Assembly (NCBI GenBank): GCA_934047225.1
Contig: OW203983.1
Location: 38,250,310-38,314,309 of the forward strand
Length of the DNA: 64,000 nucleotides
Direction: 5' to 3'
DNA from: Ypsolopha sequella
Lineage: Eukaryota; Arthropoda; Insecta; Lepidoptera; Ypsolophidae
How positions within the stretch are numbered: the first letter of the stretch is position 1; the number at the start of each line of letters is the position of its first letter. Shown piece by piece: positions 20,223 to 31,027 of this stretch. Position numbers and translations under genes: made by a program. The notes below the pieces were generated by a model, which worked only from the letters and a program-made list of their open reading frames with translations, was not told the origin of the DNA and did not search any database.

Positions 20223-20444
20223 CTTCAGTTCAGGGAGATGGTTCTTATTGGCGCCCTTAATCGCAGTGTTGGCTAGACCAGCCAACAGCTTCTCCCTAGT
20301 GGCCTCCTCGGTATTATCACAGTCTCTATCCAACACCCGCCCTAGGAGCTGAATGGTTTGGTACTTATCCTTGGCGGAAAGGGATCGCCAAGTGGTCTTA
20401 ATGAGAGGAAGAACGGTGCGCGCGGTTAGACGTTTTGTTCCAGA
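20223..20444 (-). CDS. HEAT/ARM-like helical protein, exon 5 (last one seen)
   Basis: 74 codons in phase 0 lie between an acceptor (ATATTCAG on the minus strand) and a donor GTTAGT. The peptide (SGTKRLTARTVLPLIKTTWR … REKLLAGLANTAIKGANKN) looks like paired amphipathic helices. It ends in a donor, so more exons should lie at lower coordinates; none was identified with confidence. Confidence 0.7.
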
Positions 20445-21485
20445 CTGAATATAGAAAATATTAAATATATATTAGTTTTGCATGTCTAATTCCGCCACTG
20501 ACTACTACGGATTAAGGTCTGAACTTGCTTATTTTGCTTTTACTTTACAATATAATATGTCTGTAGCATGGTCTAGGTTAGATTCAAGAAAAAAAATTTG
20601 GGCAGTAGTTATAAAATTACAAATTGAAATTTAGCTTTGTTTGGCATTATCTTTTTCATTTGTAAGATCAATATAAGTATACAGCCTGGATTCGCTGAAT
20701 AGTTTAAAACTGATGATGATTATTTGCGATTTTAACGCCGGCTCCTAAGTCTTCCTCAAAAAATCCAGCCTGTCTGTATAATATATAACCCAAGATCCCA
20801 TCGTAAAATTCTGCACCTATCTTTTGATTTGAATTAAAGATTACACATGTAGTTATTCACAGCCGCAGGGTTGCCATGGAAAATCTTATCACAAGTGCGT
20901 TTAAACTCCAGTCATTTCACAAACGACGCGAATCAAGCCGTTAAAACTGTACCTGAGCCTAGAGCATGACCAACTCCAGTCTATCTAGGATTGGTTTGAA
21001 GAAATTCGGACTCTCCTTGTATTGAAAAAAATATATTTCGTTTATTAATCTTTTCTCTAGGGATCTTACGTATAAACAATGTACTAAGATTTATACTTTT
21101 GTCAAAAAAATATGTTTTGCACCCTCTCTTTTTTTGGTTTTCAAACGTTCGCTTGAAGAACGCGGATAAGTGATCAACTTAATTTTTTTTTCATAAAATA
21201 GGTAATAGAAATATGAAGGTATATCACCTAAATTCAATATTTTTTTCCCTACAAAATATTTCAGTATTAGCTAAAAACACACCAATTTGTTGTTTCGCTG
21301 CGTGATCACTAGTATTACGCGTCTAAGAAAAAGAGGCCAAAGAGCCAACATATAATCGCCTCTATGAAAAGCAAATAAAGTCTTTGCCATTAGACTTATT
21401 GTGCTGGACGGGTAATAAAAAAAGTTGCTAGAGTATGCCATCTTCTTAAGACATTGCAATAAGTCGTACAAGTGGGAAATAGGAA

Positions 21486-21592
21486 CTTTAATTAAATATA
21501 TTGTAGTTCATTAATTTTAACGAAAATTTCGTTTAATTAGTTCGAATTCATTGAAATGTATGAATTACAATATATTTAATTAAACTTAGATT
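21486..21592. repeat. AT-rich palindromic element
   Basis: The arm TTTAATTAAATATATTGTAG is matched by its inverse CTACAATATATTTAATTAAA-like arm, forming a stem with a centre of about 50 bp. It lies in intron 4 of the helical-repeat gene. Confidence 0.6.
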
Positions 21593-21948
21593 GCTCATCT
21601 AGTTCCGATTCGTAACCCTTATCGCAATGTCCTAATGGCTTGATTCGCGTGCTTCATGAAATTAATTAGTTTAAAGGTACTGTGCCAAGATTTTGCATGG
21701 CAACCCTGCGGTGGTTTTTTTGCATGGCAACCCCATGTGCAATCTTTCATTATCGATAAACAGATAGGGGTAGAATTTTACGGTGGGATCTTTGGGCTTA
21801 ATATTTATGTATACTTATCTCTTAGATGGAATAGCTCCAAATGGAAAGCCGACCATTCGCATGAGCCCTGAGGCCCGCCTAAACATCATTATATATATTG
21901 TTTCAACTGGTTGTTGTCGCTTTATTACACATAAAGGATAATAAATAC

Positions 21949-22110
21949 CTGGTCATCAGCTTTCAGTATGAGTCTCAAGGCAGCGCTTCCCACCTCGCAC
22001 GAGGCCCGCTTTGAAACACGCATGCCCCGCAATGCGCCCACTAGTCGCATTCTTACTGGTGGCTCTATCGCGGGCAGCGATGCTACAAGCACCGCGGTGA
22101 AAGTATCTAC
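21949..22110 (-). CDS. HEAT/ARM-like helical protein, exon 4
   Basis: 54 codons, phase 0 on both sides, with acceptor AATCCAG and donor GTATTT. The peptide VDTFTAVLVASLPAIEPPVR, then MRLVGALRGMRV, is a typical helix-turn-helix with regularly spaced Leu/Val/Ala. The exon is GC-richer than its introns. Confidence 0.75.
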
Positions 22111-22127
22111 CTGGATTATTATGATTT

Positions 22128-22776
22128 AATTGAGGAGTGTCATTTCAAAGTGACTTATTTCCACTTTTGAAAATAAATTAACTAATGATGGGAATCGATT
22201 TTTAGCATACTATTACACCATTATAACAAATTGTGTATTACAAAAACGCTCAATTCATCTCTAAATTTGACTTTCAGTTCACGTATCTAAAACAATTGCG
22301 CTTATTTCCACGTCATTTGCTAACAGTATTCAAGACACAAATATTCTTTTACAAACCGACTTATTTCCAATACATAATTCGAGTCTAGTCGCTTGTCACT
22401 AGCAAACAGATTTATTTCCATTCCACACATTTCATAGATTAAGAAAAGCTGCGGAAAAGGCACAGACTAATCTAAAATTCTTTGTCTGTGCTAAAAAAGC
22501 CTGTAAGCCAAGACCAAAGAACAAAAAAAAGTTGTTTTCCTGTAGTCCTGAACAAAGTGACTTATTTCCAAATTATTGAGTAAGGTTTTACTTTTATACA
22601 TATTTTTTTGAATTAATGTGCTAGTGTCAGAATTACTTAAATACGATCTTGTTTCATGGTGACATGAAAAAAACCTTTTTATATATAACACAAATTAATA
22701 ACGTAGAAGTTTTTGGCATTTATTTAAAAATCTGATAAGGTGGAAATAAGTCCTTTTGAAATGACGCTCCTCAATT
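22128..22776. mobile_element. Non-autonomous DNA transposon with repeated CTTATTTCCA motif
   Basis: The inverted ends AATTGAGGAGTGTCATTTCA and its near-inverse TGAAATGACGCTCCTCAATT enclose about 650 bp. The motif (G/T)ACTTATTTCCA or close variants occurs several times inside (near 22150, 22308, 22358, 22410, 22558) and inverted in the right end (GGAAATAAG, 22741). It sits in intron 3 of the helical-repeat gene. Confidence 0.7.
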
Positions 22777-23073
22777 ACAGACACTACTAGATCTGCATTA
22801 TCTTCTCTTTTTAATGACTGGTAGGTGATAGCTAAATGAAAACATATTTAAACAAGGTACAACTGATGGATGACGGCACTGACGTGACAGTGTGCGCTAC
22901 TTCACTTCTTGGACACTGAAAATGTAAGACATAAGGCACTTCTGCACACTAGACGAGTCAGGTTTGATTCGAGAGCTGTCTTGGCTGGGTAACTTGTGGA
23001 AGGAAGTTACCGAGCAGGAAGTACGATCGCTGATCTAACGATATAGGCGTTAATTAAAAAAACCAGTAAGTAC

Positions 23074-23244
23074 CTGCTCTTTACTGGCCACATTTTCGAG
23101 TATATGTAGCAGCAGTTTCTTGCTCCGGCCAGCATCCTGAGTGCCTCCCATACTCACACTGACACACGCCACGCACACATTCAGAACCTCATCGTCACTC
23201 CAGTCACTGTTATACTGCAGCAATTCTGATACACTATCCAAAAA
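23074..23244 (-). CDS. HEAT/ARM-like helical protein, exon 3
   Basis: 57 codons, phase 0 on both sides, with acceptor GTTTTCCAG and donor GTACTT. It starts FLDSVSELLQYNSDWSDDE and ends LLLHILENVASKEQ. The pattern is again helical, with a central Cys/Val-rich helix (VLNVCVACVSVS). Confidence 0.75.
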
Positions 23245-23357
23245 CTGGAAAACAAAAACTCTTATTACCCTTTTATAAATGTAATTTTACAGGACAGATA
23301 AGAAGTTATTACTGAACAATAAAATCAGTTGGATTACAGCATCATGACAAAACTTAC

Positions 23358-23666
23358 ACAATCTGCAACCCTGTCTACTGCAACATCTGCCTCTTTCAAA
23401 CATACCAGAAACTCTGTGAGAAACTCTTTATCGTTGCACTGAAGATGTGTTATGAGTACTTCTAATATATCAGCAGGGGAGGTTGTAGGCTGTTTAGCTA
23501 TTTGGAGAGAATTTATAGCTGTAGATAATGTCCATTTGCCAACTTCATTAGCATTTGTCGAATCAGTTGCTAGACACTCAAGTGCTTCACGAACTTTTTT
23601 ATCTATTGCAGCATCTTTAGCTCGCTGGGTTGCTAGTACATCTGCATCTGGCATGCTAAATTGGCT
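23358..23666 (-). CDS. HEAT/ARM-like helical protein, exon 2
   Basis: 103 codons, phase 0 on both sides (acceptor AATTTACAG, donor GTAAGT). The exon opens SQFSMPDADVLATQRAKDAA and runs through several predicted helices (VREALECLATDS, VGKWTLSTAINSLQIAK, ADILEVLITHLQCNDKEFL) to VAVDRVADC. The low-complexity-free, helix-rich pattern and regular hydrophobic spacing suggest an alpha-solenoid. I do not recognise the specific protein. Confidence 0.75.
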
Positions 23667-24779
23667 CTGTAAATTTTGTATAAAGATCAACTTTCATATT
23701 GTTGACACAATGTCATAAACATGCATTCTTGGGTAGCGTTCCAAAACGCCAGATGTTGTCTGTTGAAGTAGAAGATATCAAAATTACTATCTGTCAGATA
23801 AAAGTAGCTCAATGCTTGGTTCCAAAACCTCAAATAAGATCGTTTGGGAACGATCAAACCTGAGCAACTTTTTCTACTGACACAACCAATATTTTGCTTT
23901 ACAAAAATTGCTAGATTAAAATTTACAAAACATGAACATGGGGGGACGGGCAGAGATGGTCGGATAAGTTTTCTGTTGTACATACACAAATATGAAACAT
24001 TTTTTGAAGTGGATAGGTGCTTCTTTATTCGCATCTTGTATAGGGGCATGTTCTGAACTTGGTATGTCACTTCCGGAACGTCTTTTTTAGCGATAATTAG
24101 ATTTATGATTTAATTATAGGTATATAAGAGTATCCTTATTTAAAAAAAATTAAATGGCGTTTTAAGCGAATTGCGCCATTCTATGGCATATCTATGGCCG
24201 CCATTGATCACTTCATCTGTAATTGAGTAAAGAGGAGACATAATTTACGGTTGTATCTCTAACACACCCTGCTGCTTTCTTGTTTGCTTAGTAATTTTTC
24301 TTTGTTTAACTTGTTCAGTGTGATCATGATCAGTACTGATATGGTTTAATTTAAAGATACCTGTCCATTTAAACCATACAATTTTTGCCAGAACTATAGT
24401 CATCATTGATCAACAATGATAGTACAAAACAAAACTAAAACTTCAGTCTTCTGTTTGGACATTTTTCGGTATTAGGTTACATTAGATTTGCGGTTAGATT
24501 AGTTACTAACGACCATAAAATAAAAATAAACAATAGTAATTGAATTGAACACGAAACTAAACCTTATTTGTAAACAAATACGGAGAGATAGGGTCTACCA
24601 GCTGGTACCACCCCCCTCCTACCAGGAGATAAGTAGTTTTTTCTTATATGCAACCAACATAACAAGACACCTGATACCAACAAGTTGTTGTTCCTAGCCA
24701 TGGTTCTTTTATGTTCTTTTACATGTCCTTTTTCCGCAACCTCAAGTTTTTTATGTATGTCATAGCTGCCTCCAATTTT

Positions 24780-24965
24780 TTAAATACATTCTCTGAACAG
24801 TCTAGGAGGATAATTTTGTGCTATGAGGCTGGCTTCGTATCGAAAATCCACACCCTTCCAGAATTCGTGAAGGAACTCTGAACAAACTATATTTTGAAGG
24901 GTACATAAGTTCAAGCTTAATTTCAAAGAACTTTCAAATTTGTATTTCTCAAGAGCTAAGAACAT
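24780..24965 (-). other. Short minus-strand ORF in intron 1, uncertain
   Basis: 61 codons (MFLALEKYKFESSLKLS … PPRLFREC) with no recognised domain. It may be a LINE remnant, because a LINE-like 3' tail lies next to it at 25010-25150. It is not joined to the flanking exons by convincing splice sites. Confidence 0.2.
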
Positions 24966-25009
24966 CTTGATAGCTGTTCATATATTAATAATATCTTTCT
25001 TTTTTTCTT

Positions 25010-25150
25010 AATTCTTTATTGCACAAAACAACAGGTAAATGTACAACAGGTGGACTTAATGCTAAAAGCATTTTCTCCCAGTCAACCGGACAGAAAGTAA
25101 AAGAAAGTTACAGAGGCAGATGTGTAAAAAGGCTTTACAATTTAAACAAG
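25010..25150 (-). repeat. LINE 3' tail
   Basis: On the minus strand the segment ends TTTTGTGCAATAAAGAATTA. This is the AATAAA-plus-short-repeat ending used by Jockey-like elements. Only untranslated 3' sequence is present. The next 600 bp (25150-25756) hold AT-rich simple sequence and a low-confidence repeat (GGATCAAACACTGAC and GGATCCAACACTGAC in tandem at 25491 and 25534). Confidence 0.5.
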
Positions 25151-25756
25151 AAATAAAAAATACATTTATGTACTGATAGATAAGTTTTATAATTACATAC
25201 AAATTGTAATATAAAAAGTAAGCTTCAGAAAAAAATATTATAATGTATGAAAATAATATACTATAAAAAAAAATACATAAATACTTATAACGTTACGAAT
25301 ATGTATACATTGTATATATATGAATATAATATAAAAATATACTTACATAATAATATAATATACATAATGTATATAATATAGTAACACATATGCATATGAT
25401 ATAATTAAAGACGAGAGTAAATTACTAGTCGTGAAATTTTCAGATTGCTATCTTGATACCAAGTTTACTGTTTAAACTTCAAATTTCTTCAGGATCAAAC
25501 ACTGACTACAGGATAAGGTGTGCAATTTCGTCAGGATCCAACACTGACAGCAGGATAGCATATACAATTTTCAACGCGTGCGACAGAGATGGCATTAGAA
25601 CCCGTGTCGCGACCACTAGTTTAAGAACGCAGCCCTGGAGGGTGCCACCAGGGGCTAGCCACTCTCCCTCCTTTAGCCCCTACTCCACCAACCCTCAAAC
25701 ACTGCAGCTGGATTCTTAAACAAACCCAAGGAAAGTGGGTTGGAAAACAAATAATG

Positions 25757-25920
25757 TAGCCGATTTCGAAGGCTTTAACTTAAGTTTTACTGCTGTCAAA
25801 ACTAAATTTTTATCAATGCAAAATAGTTCATAAGTGTGAAGAACAGAAGCTAAATTACTTTGGAAAAAATTAAGTCTTGACAGCACTAAAACTAAAGTTA
25901 AAGCCTTTAGAATCGGCTTT
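25757..25920. repeat. Fold-back MITE, 'AAAGCCGATTCTGAAGGC' family, copy B (diverged)
   Basis: The inverted ends GCCGATTTCGAAGGCTTTAA and TTAAAGCCTTTAGAATCGGC enclose about 164 bp. It is more diverged than the other three copies. Confidence 0.8.
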
Positions 25921-25986
25921 ATTGTATAGTTATTGTAATAGTTAAGTTAAATTCTTGACCAAAAAAAAAAGCTAATAGACACTTAC

Positions 25987-26055
25987 AGGACTCGCAGATT
26001 TGTTTATTGTTATTTCAGGTATTTCAGGTAGCTCGTCATCTTCGAAATCACTCAT
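25987..26055 (-). CDS. HEAT/ARM-like helical protein, first coding exon
   Basis: ATG at 26055 (context TCGAAATGA on the minus strand) opens 23 codons, MSDFEDDELPEIPEIT then NKSASP, to a strong donor GTAAGT at 25986. The acidic, proline-containing N-terminus is probably disordered ahead of the helical repeats. Exons 1-5 add up to 311 codons in one continuous frame, all phase 0, so each could be skipped without frameshift. No domain-specific catalytic motif is visible, and I leave the product unnamed. Introns hold MITEs and a LINE tail. Confidence 0.75.
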
Positions 26056-26132
26056 TTCGATAAGTCGGTGTATTTATTCAATCAATCAAATCACAAGTTA
26101 ACAATAATTTCCTTCTTTTCGGCTTCGGAAAC

Positions 26133-26222
26133 TTATTATTTTCTTGTTTTTTGGTTTCTGATAATTTGTGTAACTAACACATTTAATTCCGCCAATGTCA
26201 CGTCATAAACTAAAGCACTGTA
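26133..26222 (-). promoter_or_regulatory. Promoter-proximal segment of the helical-protein gene, duplicated at 30324
   Basis: Located 80-170 bp upstream of the start codon. On the minus strand it contains TTTATGACGTGACATTGG (a CRE-like TGACGTGA plus an inverted CCAAT box). A copy of about 88% identity in the opposite orientation lies at 30324-30405. A promoter role is inferred from position and motifs only. Confidence 0.4.
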
Positions 26223-26364
26223 TTAATTAAAAATTATTTCGAGGAATTTGGTATCCTGTAAATCCTTGTGATGAATGCTATGATCTACAGATTTAACTAA
26301 TTAATTATATCTTAAATGACTAATTACTAGATGAACTTAAAATTACTAAATGAATACCTATTGC

Positions 26365-27656
26365 TATACCTTGACCGTCCTAAAGTTGGCCTTTCCTAGG
26401 TTCGCGGGACGTAGGAGGGGGAACACGCTGGGTGCTTCCAATCTCGATCCACGACTTTCAACCCTCGAAAATTTTGTGGCGTGTTCATTTTATTGCCTAA
26501 CATTATTGGGTAATTTATCCAGACTGCAATATTGGTAACAGATACCTGTATGTATTCTTGAATTTTTTTTGTGATTCCCATACCAAGTTTAATAAGAAAA
26601 CACAAAAATAAATAATTGATAAATATTTTTAGATTTTTTTTTGCTATCATTACTATCTCAATCAGCCGAAATGTGTAGAGATCGGAACGAATTTAGTCGA
26701 AGTTAGAAACGGAATAATTATTTTTGGTTGTGAGTACTTATGAGTCATGGGTTGAACATTTTGTTACGAGTTCGGAAGTACCCAGCGCTTTTCACGCGCA
26801 TGTGCGCACGGATACACAAGGCATTTCAGTACCCGTTTCGTTGCTAAGCAACGCTTTGTTTTTAAATAAAGCTATGTGCCTGCCACACATTTTGTATACA
26901 TGGATTTACCGACTCTGCGTAATAAAAAGTTAAACCATCAAGCAAAAATAATGTTATTATTAATGTAGCAAACTATTTTAAAAAGAAAAAAGAAGGAGGA
27001 GATGGCAAGTAATAATTTATGGGACTTGGGCAAAAAATTGTACCTTGTAATTTTATTTCTGAGACCTTTTTTAGTGTTCCGTACCCAAAGGGTAACCAAC
27101 GGGACCCTATTACTAAGACTCTGCTGTCCGTCTGTCACCAGGCTGTATCTTATGTACCGTGATAGTTAGACAGTTTAAATTTTCACAGATGATGTATTTC
27201 TGTTGTTGCTATAACAAATACTAAAAAACACAATAAAATAAATATTTAAGGGGGCTCCCATACAACAGACATGTTTTTTTTTACGTTTTTATAGATAATC
27301 GTACGGAACCCTTCCTGCGCGAGTCCGACTCGCACTTGGCCGATCTTTTTTATTTTTTACCTCCTTGGAAGATGATTTTCTGAAACAAATCATTCTCAAT
27401 GTCTTACCAAAAGGTTCAATACCAATTTCCATTGTTCTTTTTATCGTGTATATTTAAAAAATATAATGGGTATATATTGTGTTTCAGTGTATGTATACGT
27501 TTACTATTTATTATCAAACTCTCACACCATAGTCATATTTCTTAAATTGGTCTTTAGACACATCATAACTTGGAAATACCGTGTGTAACCGTGCGCACCC
27601 GCCCCCTTGCGTCCCGCAAAACTAGGAAAGGCCAACCTTAGGACGGTCAAGGTATA
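26365..27656. mobile_element. DNA transposon with ~50-bp inverted ends (mariner-like TA target)
   Basis: The left end TATACCTTGACCGTCCTAAA … CCTTTCCTAG is inverted at the right end CTAGGAAAGG … AGGACGGTCAAGGTATA. A flanking TA on both sides would suit a Tc1/mariner-type target duplication. No transposase remains. A GGCCAAGTGCGAGTC-family element (27067-27341) is nested inside, so that insertion is younger. Confidence 0.65.
27067..27341 (-). repeat. 'GGCCAAGTGCGAGTC' element, copy 2
   Basis: A near-full-length reverse copy of the 16465-16753 repeat, with GGGTAACCAACGGGACCCTA and GGGGGCTCCCATACAACAGA landmarks. Confidence 0.8.
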
Positions 27657-27740
27657 GTATTCATACATATTTACAATTTAGTATTATTTACTGATATAAA
27701 TTTCGACAAAATGTAAACAAAGAAAGTATCAACACGACTT

Positions 27741-27869
27741 AGGGCCTGTTTCACCACTTCCAGATAAGTGATATCCAGAAGATAAGTTTAAAAATGGAAC
27801 ACATTTTGTATGCGTTATATGTCACATATAACTATCAGGCACTTATCTGGAAGTGGTGAAACAGGCCCT
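27741..27869. repeat. Small fold-back MITE
   Basis: AGGGCCTGTTTCACCACTTC plus CAGATAAGTG is inverted almost perfectly at the other end (GAAGTGGTGAAACAGGCCCT). The two 30-bp ends enclose about 70 bp of AT-rich DNA. Confidence 0.8.
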
Positions 27870-27929
27870 TAATAAGATTGCATTAGGAAGAAAGTTATAC
27901 AGAGAGAACTGAAGTCTAGGAGATAAAAA

Positions 27930-28740
27930 AAAACTCAGACTCGCGTACCTAGGGTTCCGTATTGTGGAGGTTATGTTTAATTTTGTAATTTTTTTGTTGT
28001 GAATTTCTCAACCACTTTATTTTTCCTGTAATCTTTACGTAAACACATATTACCATGATTTTTTTCATATTTTTCGGTCCACCAGTTTTGGATATAAGGG
28101 GACATACATTTTTTTATGGTTTTTATGGTATGGACAAGGATTTCTCGAAATAAATATATAGCGAAACTATATATTTTTACAATCCGCTTTTTAATACCTA
28201 CAAATAGATACCCATATTGTATTTTTATAAAAGTTTTTTTTATTTATTTTACTTCATTTTTATATTTTTCATTTGTGCTCAACTTTTTTAAATCGCTATA
28301 GTTTTCCTGTAATTGGCCAGTTCCGATCTATAATCGTCATTTTTTTTCATATATTTTGGTCTACCAGTTTTGGAGATAAGGTAGGGACATACATATTTCT
28401 GTGGTTTTTTAAAGATTTCTCGAAACCAGTGCCAGTAAATATAGTAAAAGTATATATTTTTACAATCAGCTTTTTAATATCTACAATTTGATACCCATAT
28501 TGTATTTTTAGGATAATTTTTTTTATTTTTGTCACTTTTGTTTTGGAAATATTTTGAACAATTTCAAATTTTTCATATTTTTTTTTACACCCTAATATGT
28601 GGACAAATTAATGCTATTTTTGTGTCTAATTCCATGTCTTTTTCCTTAACGGTGCTAAAGTTATGAGGCTGTGACATACGGACAGACGGACAATGGAGTC
28701 TCCCCATAAAGGTTCATTGTAGGTACTCCGGAACCCTAAA
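27930..28740 (+). repeat. Diverged long variant of the 'GGGTTCCGTA' element with internal duplication
   Basis: It begins GACTCGCGTACCTAGGGTTC and ends GGACAGACGGACAATGGAGT … CGGAACCCTAAAAG, the ends of the 16465 family. The inside is a ~270-bp sequence present twice in tandem (about 28010-28255 and 28275-28515). Shared landmarks are CCACCAGTTTTGGA/CTACCAGTTTTGGA, GATTTCTCGAAA and ATACCCATATTGTATTTTTA. The copies are clearly diverged. Confidence 0.6.
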
Positions 28741-28806
28741 AGAATATGGTCTACAGAATCTTCTAAATTTTAGCTAAAAAGACTGGGGTACAAGCATAAC
28801 AGGCGA

Positions 28807-28867
28807 CAAATAATGGATGTATGTAATTTATACGCTTCACATATAAATGACATACATCCATTATTTG
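28807..28867. other. Near-perfect 26-bp stem hairpin (miRNA-like or mini-MITE)
   Basis: Arms 28807-28832 and 28842-28867 pair over 26 bp with one mismatch around a 9-base loop (CGCTTCACA). The size and loop fit a pre-miRNA or siRNA hairpin, but the near-perfect pairing also fits a tiny fold-back repeat. No conserved miRNA seed was recognised. Confidence 0.4.
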
Positions 28868-28869
28868 AA

Positions 28870-30230
28870 ATTTAAAGAACCAAGGACTACTAGGGATGTT
28901 TGGTTGAACTCGACCATAGTACTTCCCAACTGATTTCTAGGAGTCAGACCAAGCAGCAGGACCAAGATTCTTTCAATCTTACTTTGGCCAAAAATCATGG
29001 TGGTATAATTTGAAGTGAGTATGTATAAGCTAATAATAAATGGGGAAATAGCTACTGCCATGAGAAAGTGGAAGGATCTTCCAAGAAAGAAGGGAAGCTA
29101 AAGAAGGAGAGCACAGAGTCAAATTAACTGCAGTTCCGGGATGTTCAGTAGGACATACTGTTCTTTTTGCAGTTCCAACATTAAGGAGACAAATATTTAA
29201 ATAGACAAATAAATCAACAAGGTCACACACCGAAATGCGTCCATCTTGTGAGACCAAGAGATATGATGACCATTGAAGTCACCCAATATGAGAAGAGGGG
29301 GAGGAAGACAAGAGATTAAATCTCGAAGAGTAGGAAGAACACTAGGATCTGGATTAGGAATATAAAGAGAGAGAAAAGAGTAATCCATAACCCTGACAGC
29401 AACAGCATTGATGTCTTGGCTATGTGGGGGAGGAAATTAAATTAAAAGGAAGATAGCGTCTGACCAGCAGAGCAGTGCCTGCATATCCATCATCTCCAAC
29501 ACTAAGTAAGATATGCTCTCTTGGGACATGACCAACTTAATGGAACATTGACGGTGTTCCAGATCTGGACAGTGGCCAGGTGAGAACCACGGCATAATAA
29601 ACAAGTTGAAAGCTGTGAATCAACAGCACAACTGATACCAGAGAGAGGTTGGGCACATTTACATCACCTTGGCTTTGACATACACTGAGCAGCTATGTGA
29701 CCAAACCTACAACAGCTCAAATATTTGATAGTAGGGAGTTGATATGGTTCTACTGGAAAGTAAGTGTGGAACATGTAAACTTTAGTAGGTAGAAACTGTC
29801 CTCTAAAGGTAATTATAACTCACTGAGTAGTTACCCAGACAGGGGAACCATCTGTAATATTCTTTCTGCTCAGCCGTCTTGCCTTCAGAACTTGTCCACA
29901 GGCACCAGGCAATTCCAATACAACAGCCTATTCCTCCGTGGACCACTCAACTGGAACGACTTTCTCGAGGCTTATACGGGTAATATTGTATGATGGAAAT
30001 TGAGCTTTATATTTGTTGTTTGACAGCAAATTGCTGTTAAAAATTTAGAAGATGAAAATTCTACTGAAATTTGGTTTCTTCCAAGACTTTTCAAAAAATC
30101 TTTGCAGATATTATCATCAACTTATTGGTCTTTTAAAAATTTTCGAAATTTGATTGGACGAATCGACGTTCCTGCTGCTGGATCCAGCTCTTCACGAGAA
30201 ACATGAACAATTTAAGGACCTAAGTCCGAT
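28870..30230 (-). pseudogene. Degenerate non-LTR retrotransposon: ORF1 zinc knuckles plus ORF2 endonuclease
   Basis: On the minus strand the higher-coordinate part encodes a decayed gag-like ORF1. It has a zinc-knuckle segment near 29620-29720 (CCRFGHIAAQCMSKPR followed by CKCAQ, interrupted by a stop). The lower part encodes an APE-type endonuclease piece, PPLLILGDFNGHHISW, near 29250-29300. The order ORF1-then-ORF2 and the motifs fit Jockey/R1-type elements. Multiple stops and frameshifts make it inactive. Confidence 0.7.
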
Positions 30231-30323
30231 GAAACATAGGATTCGAGTCCATGTCAACTAATTAATTAGGTACTATTGAACTAATATTTATAGTACTTAC
30301 TGATTAAAAAAAAAATCATCAGT

Positions 30324-30410
30324 ACAGTGCTTTGGTTTATGACGTGACATTGGGGGAATTAAATGTGTTAGTCACACACATTATCAGAAGCCAATAACAA
30401 GAAATAATAA
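30324..30410 (+). repeat. Inverted copy of the 26133-26222 promoter-proximal segment
   Basis: It shares ACAGTGCTTT-GTTTATGACG, TGACATTGG, GAATTAAATGTGTTAGT and ATTATCAGAA with the upstream region of the helical-protein gene, but points toward the plus strand. It then runs into (AAT)n. It could be a duplicated promoter or two copies of an unrecognised repeat. Confidence 0.55.
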
Positions 30411-30616
30411 TAATAATAATAACTATTACTACACTCACAAGCTAACACAATATGAAAGAAAACACAGAAAATATAGAAATAAAGCCAAAATGAGATTTTG
30501 TGCAGCTCACAAACACGAAAGCGGAAGCCCTATTTTTAGTTTTTCAGGAGTTATCTAACAAAATAAACAATTATTATAGGTTATATAAGTTATCCTTCGA
30601 AAACTTATTCTTGTTT

Positions 30617-30712
30617 AAATTATTATTACATACGGCTTGAACACTCACGAGTGATTGTTGTTAACTACATGCCAACGGTTTCACCTCACCGATACAATTT
30701 CGGCATTATTCT
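30617..30712. repeat. Penelope-like element terminal fragment, copy 1
   Basis: The sequence TTATTACATACGGCTTGAAC through CGATACAATTTCGGCATTAT is the same terminal block found in both arms of 38446-39601 and 53781-54018. Here only one arm is present. Confidence 0.7.
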
Positions 30713-30840
30713 TATTTGTTTGGTTTTTGGTAGGTATTTTGACATTTCCATTCAATTTCAATTGGGTAGCGTTCTGAAACCAAACCCCTATCGTCGAACA
30801 ATTCTAGTCGGATGAGCAATACGTTTTAAAACCGGTCAAA

Positions 30841-31014
30841 ATGGAACAGTCTTCGGACCTCAGAATAAGGAATTATTCTTATAATAAGCTTCGGACTAAC
30901 TTTGTTGAGATTCGGAACGGACATAGAGTAATATCGCACCTTCAGAATGATAGAGACTTGACTCAAAAAATCAAGTTTCTGGGAAACGATCAAGAAAGAT
31001 TGGAAGTCTTGTAA
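30841..31014 (+). CDS. Candidate small protein, 57 residues, unidentified
   Basis: ATG in a good insect context (GGTCAAAATGG) opens 57 codons to TAA, and AATAAA follows 8 nt later (31022-31027). The product is charged and helix-prone with no membrane segment (MEQSSDLRIRNYSYNKLR … FLGNDQERLEVL). An inverted copy of a neighbouring gene's promoter region lies 440 bp upstream. The phrase GGGTAGCGTTC just before it also occurs at 23732, so it may instead be part of an unrecognised transposon. I do not know the family. Confidence 0.35.
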   Translation: MEQSSDLRIRNYSYNKLRTNFVEIRNGHRVISHLQNDRDLTQKIKFLGNDQERLEVL

Positions 31015-31027
31015 CTTTTACAATAAA

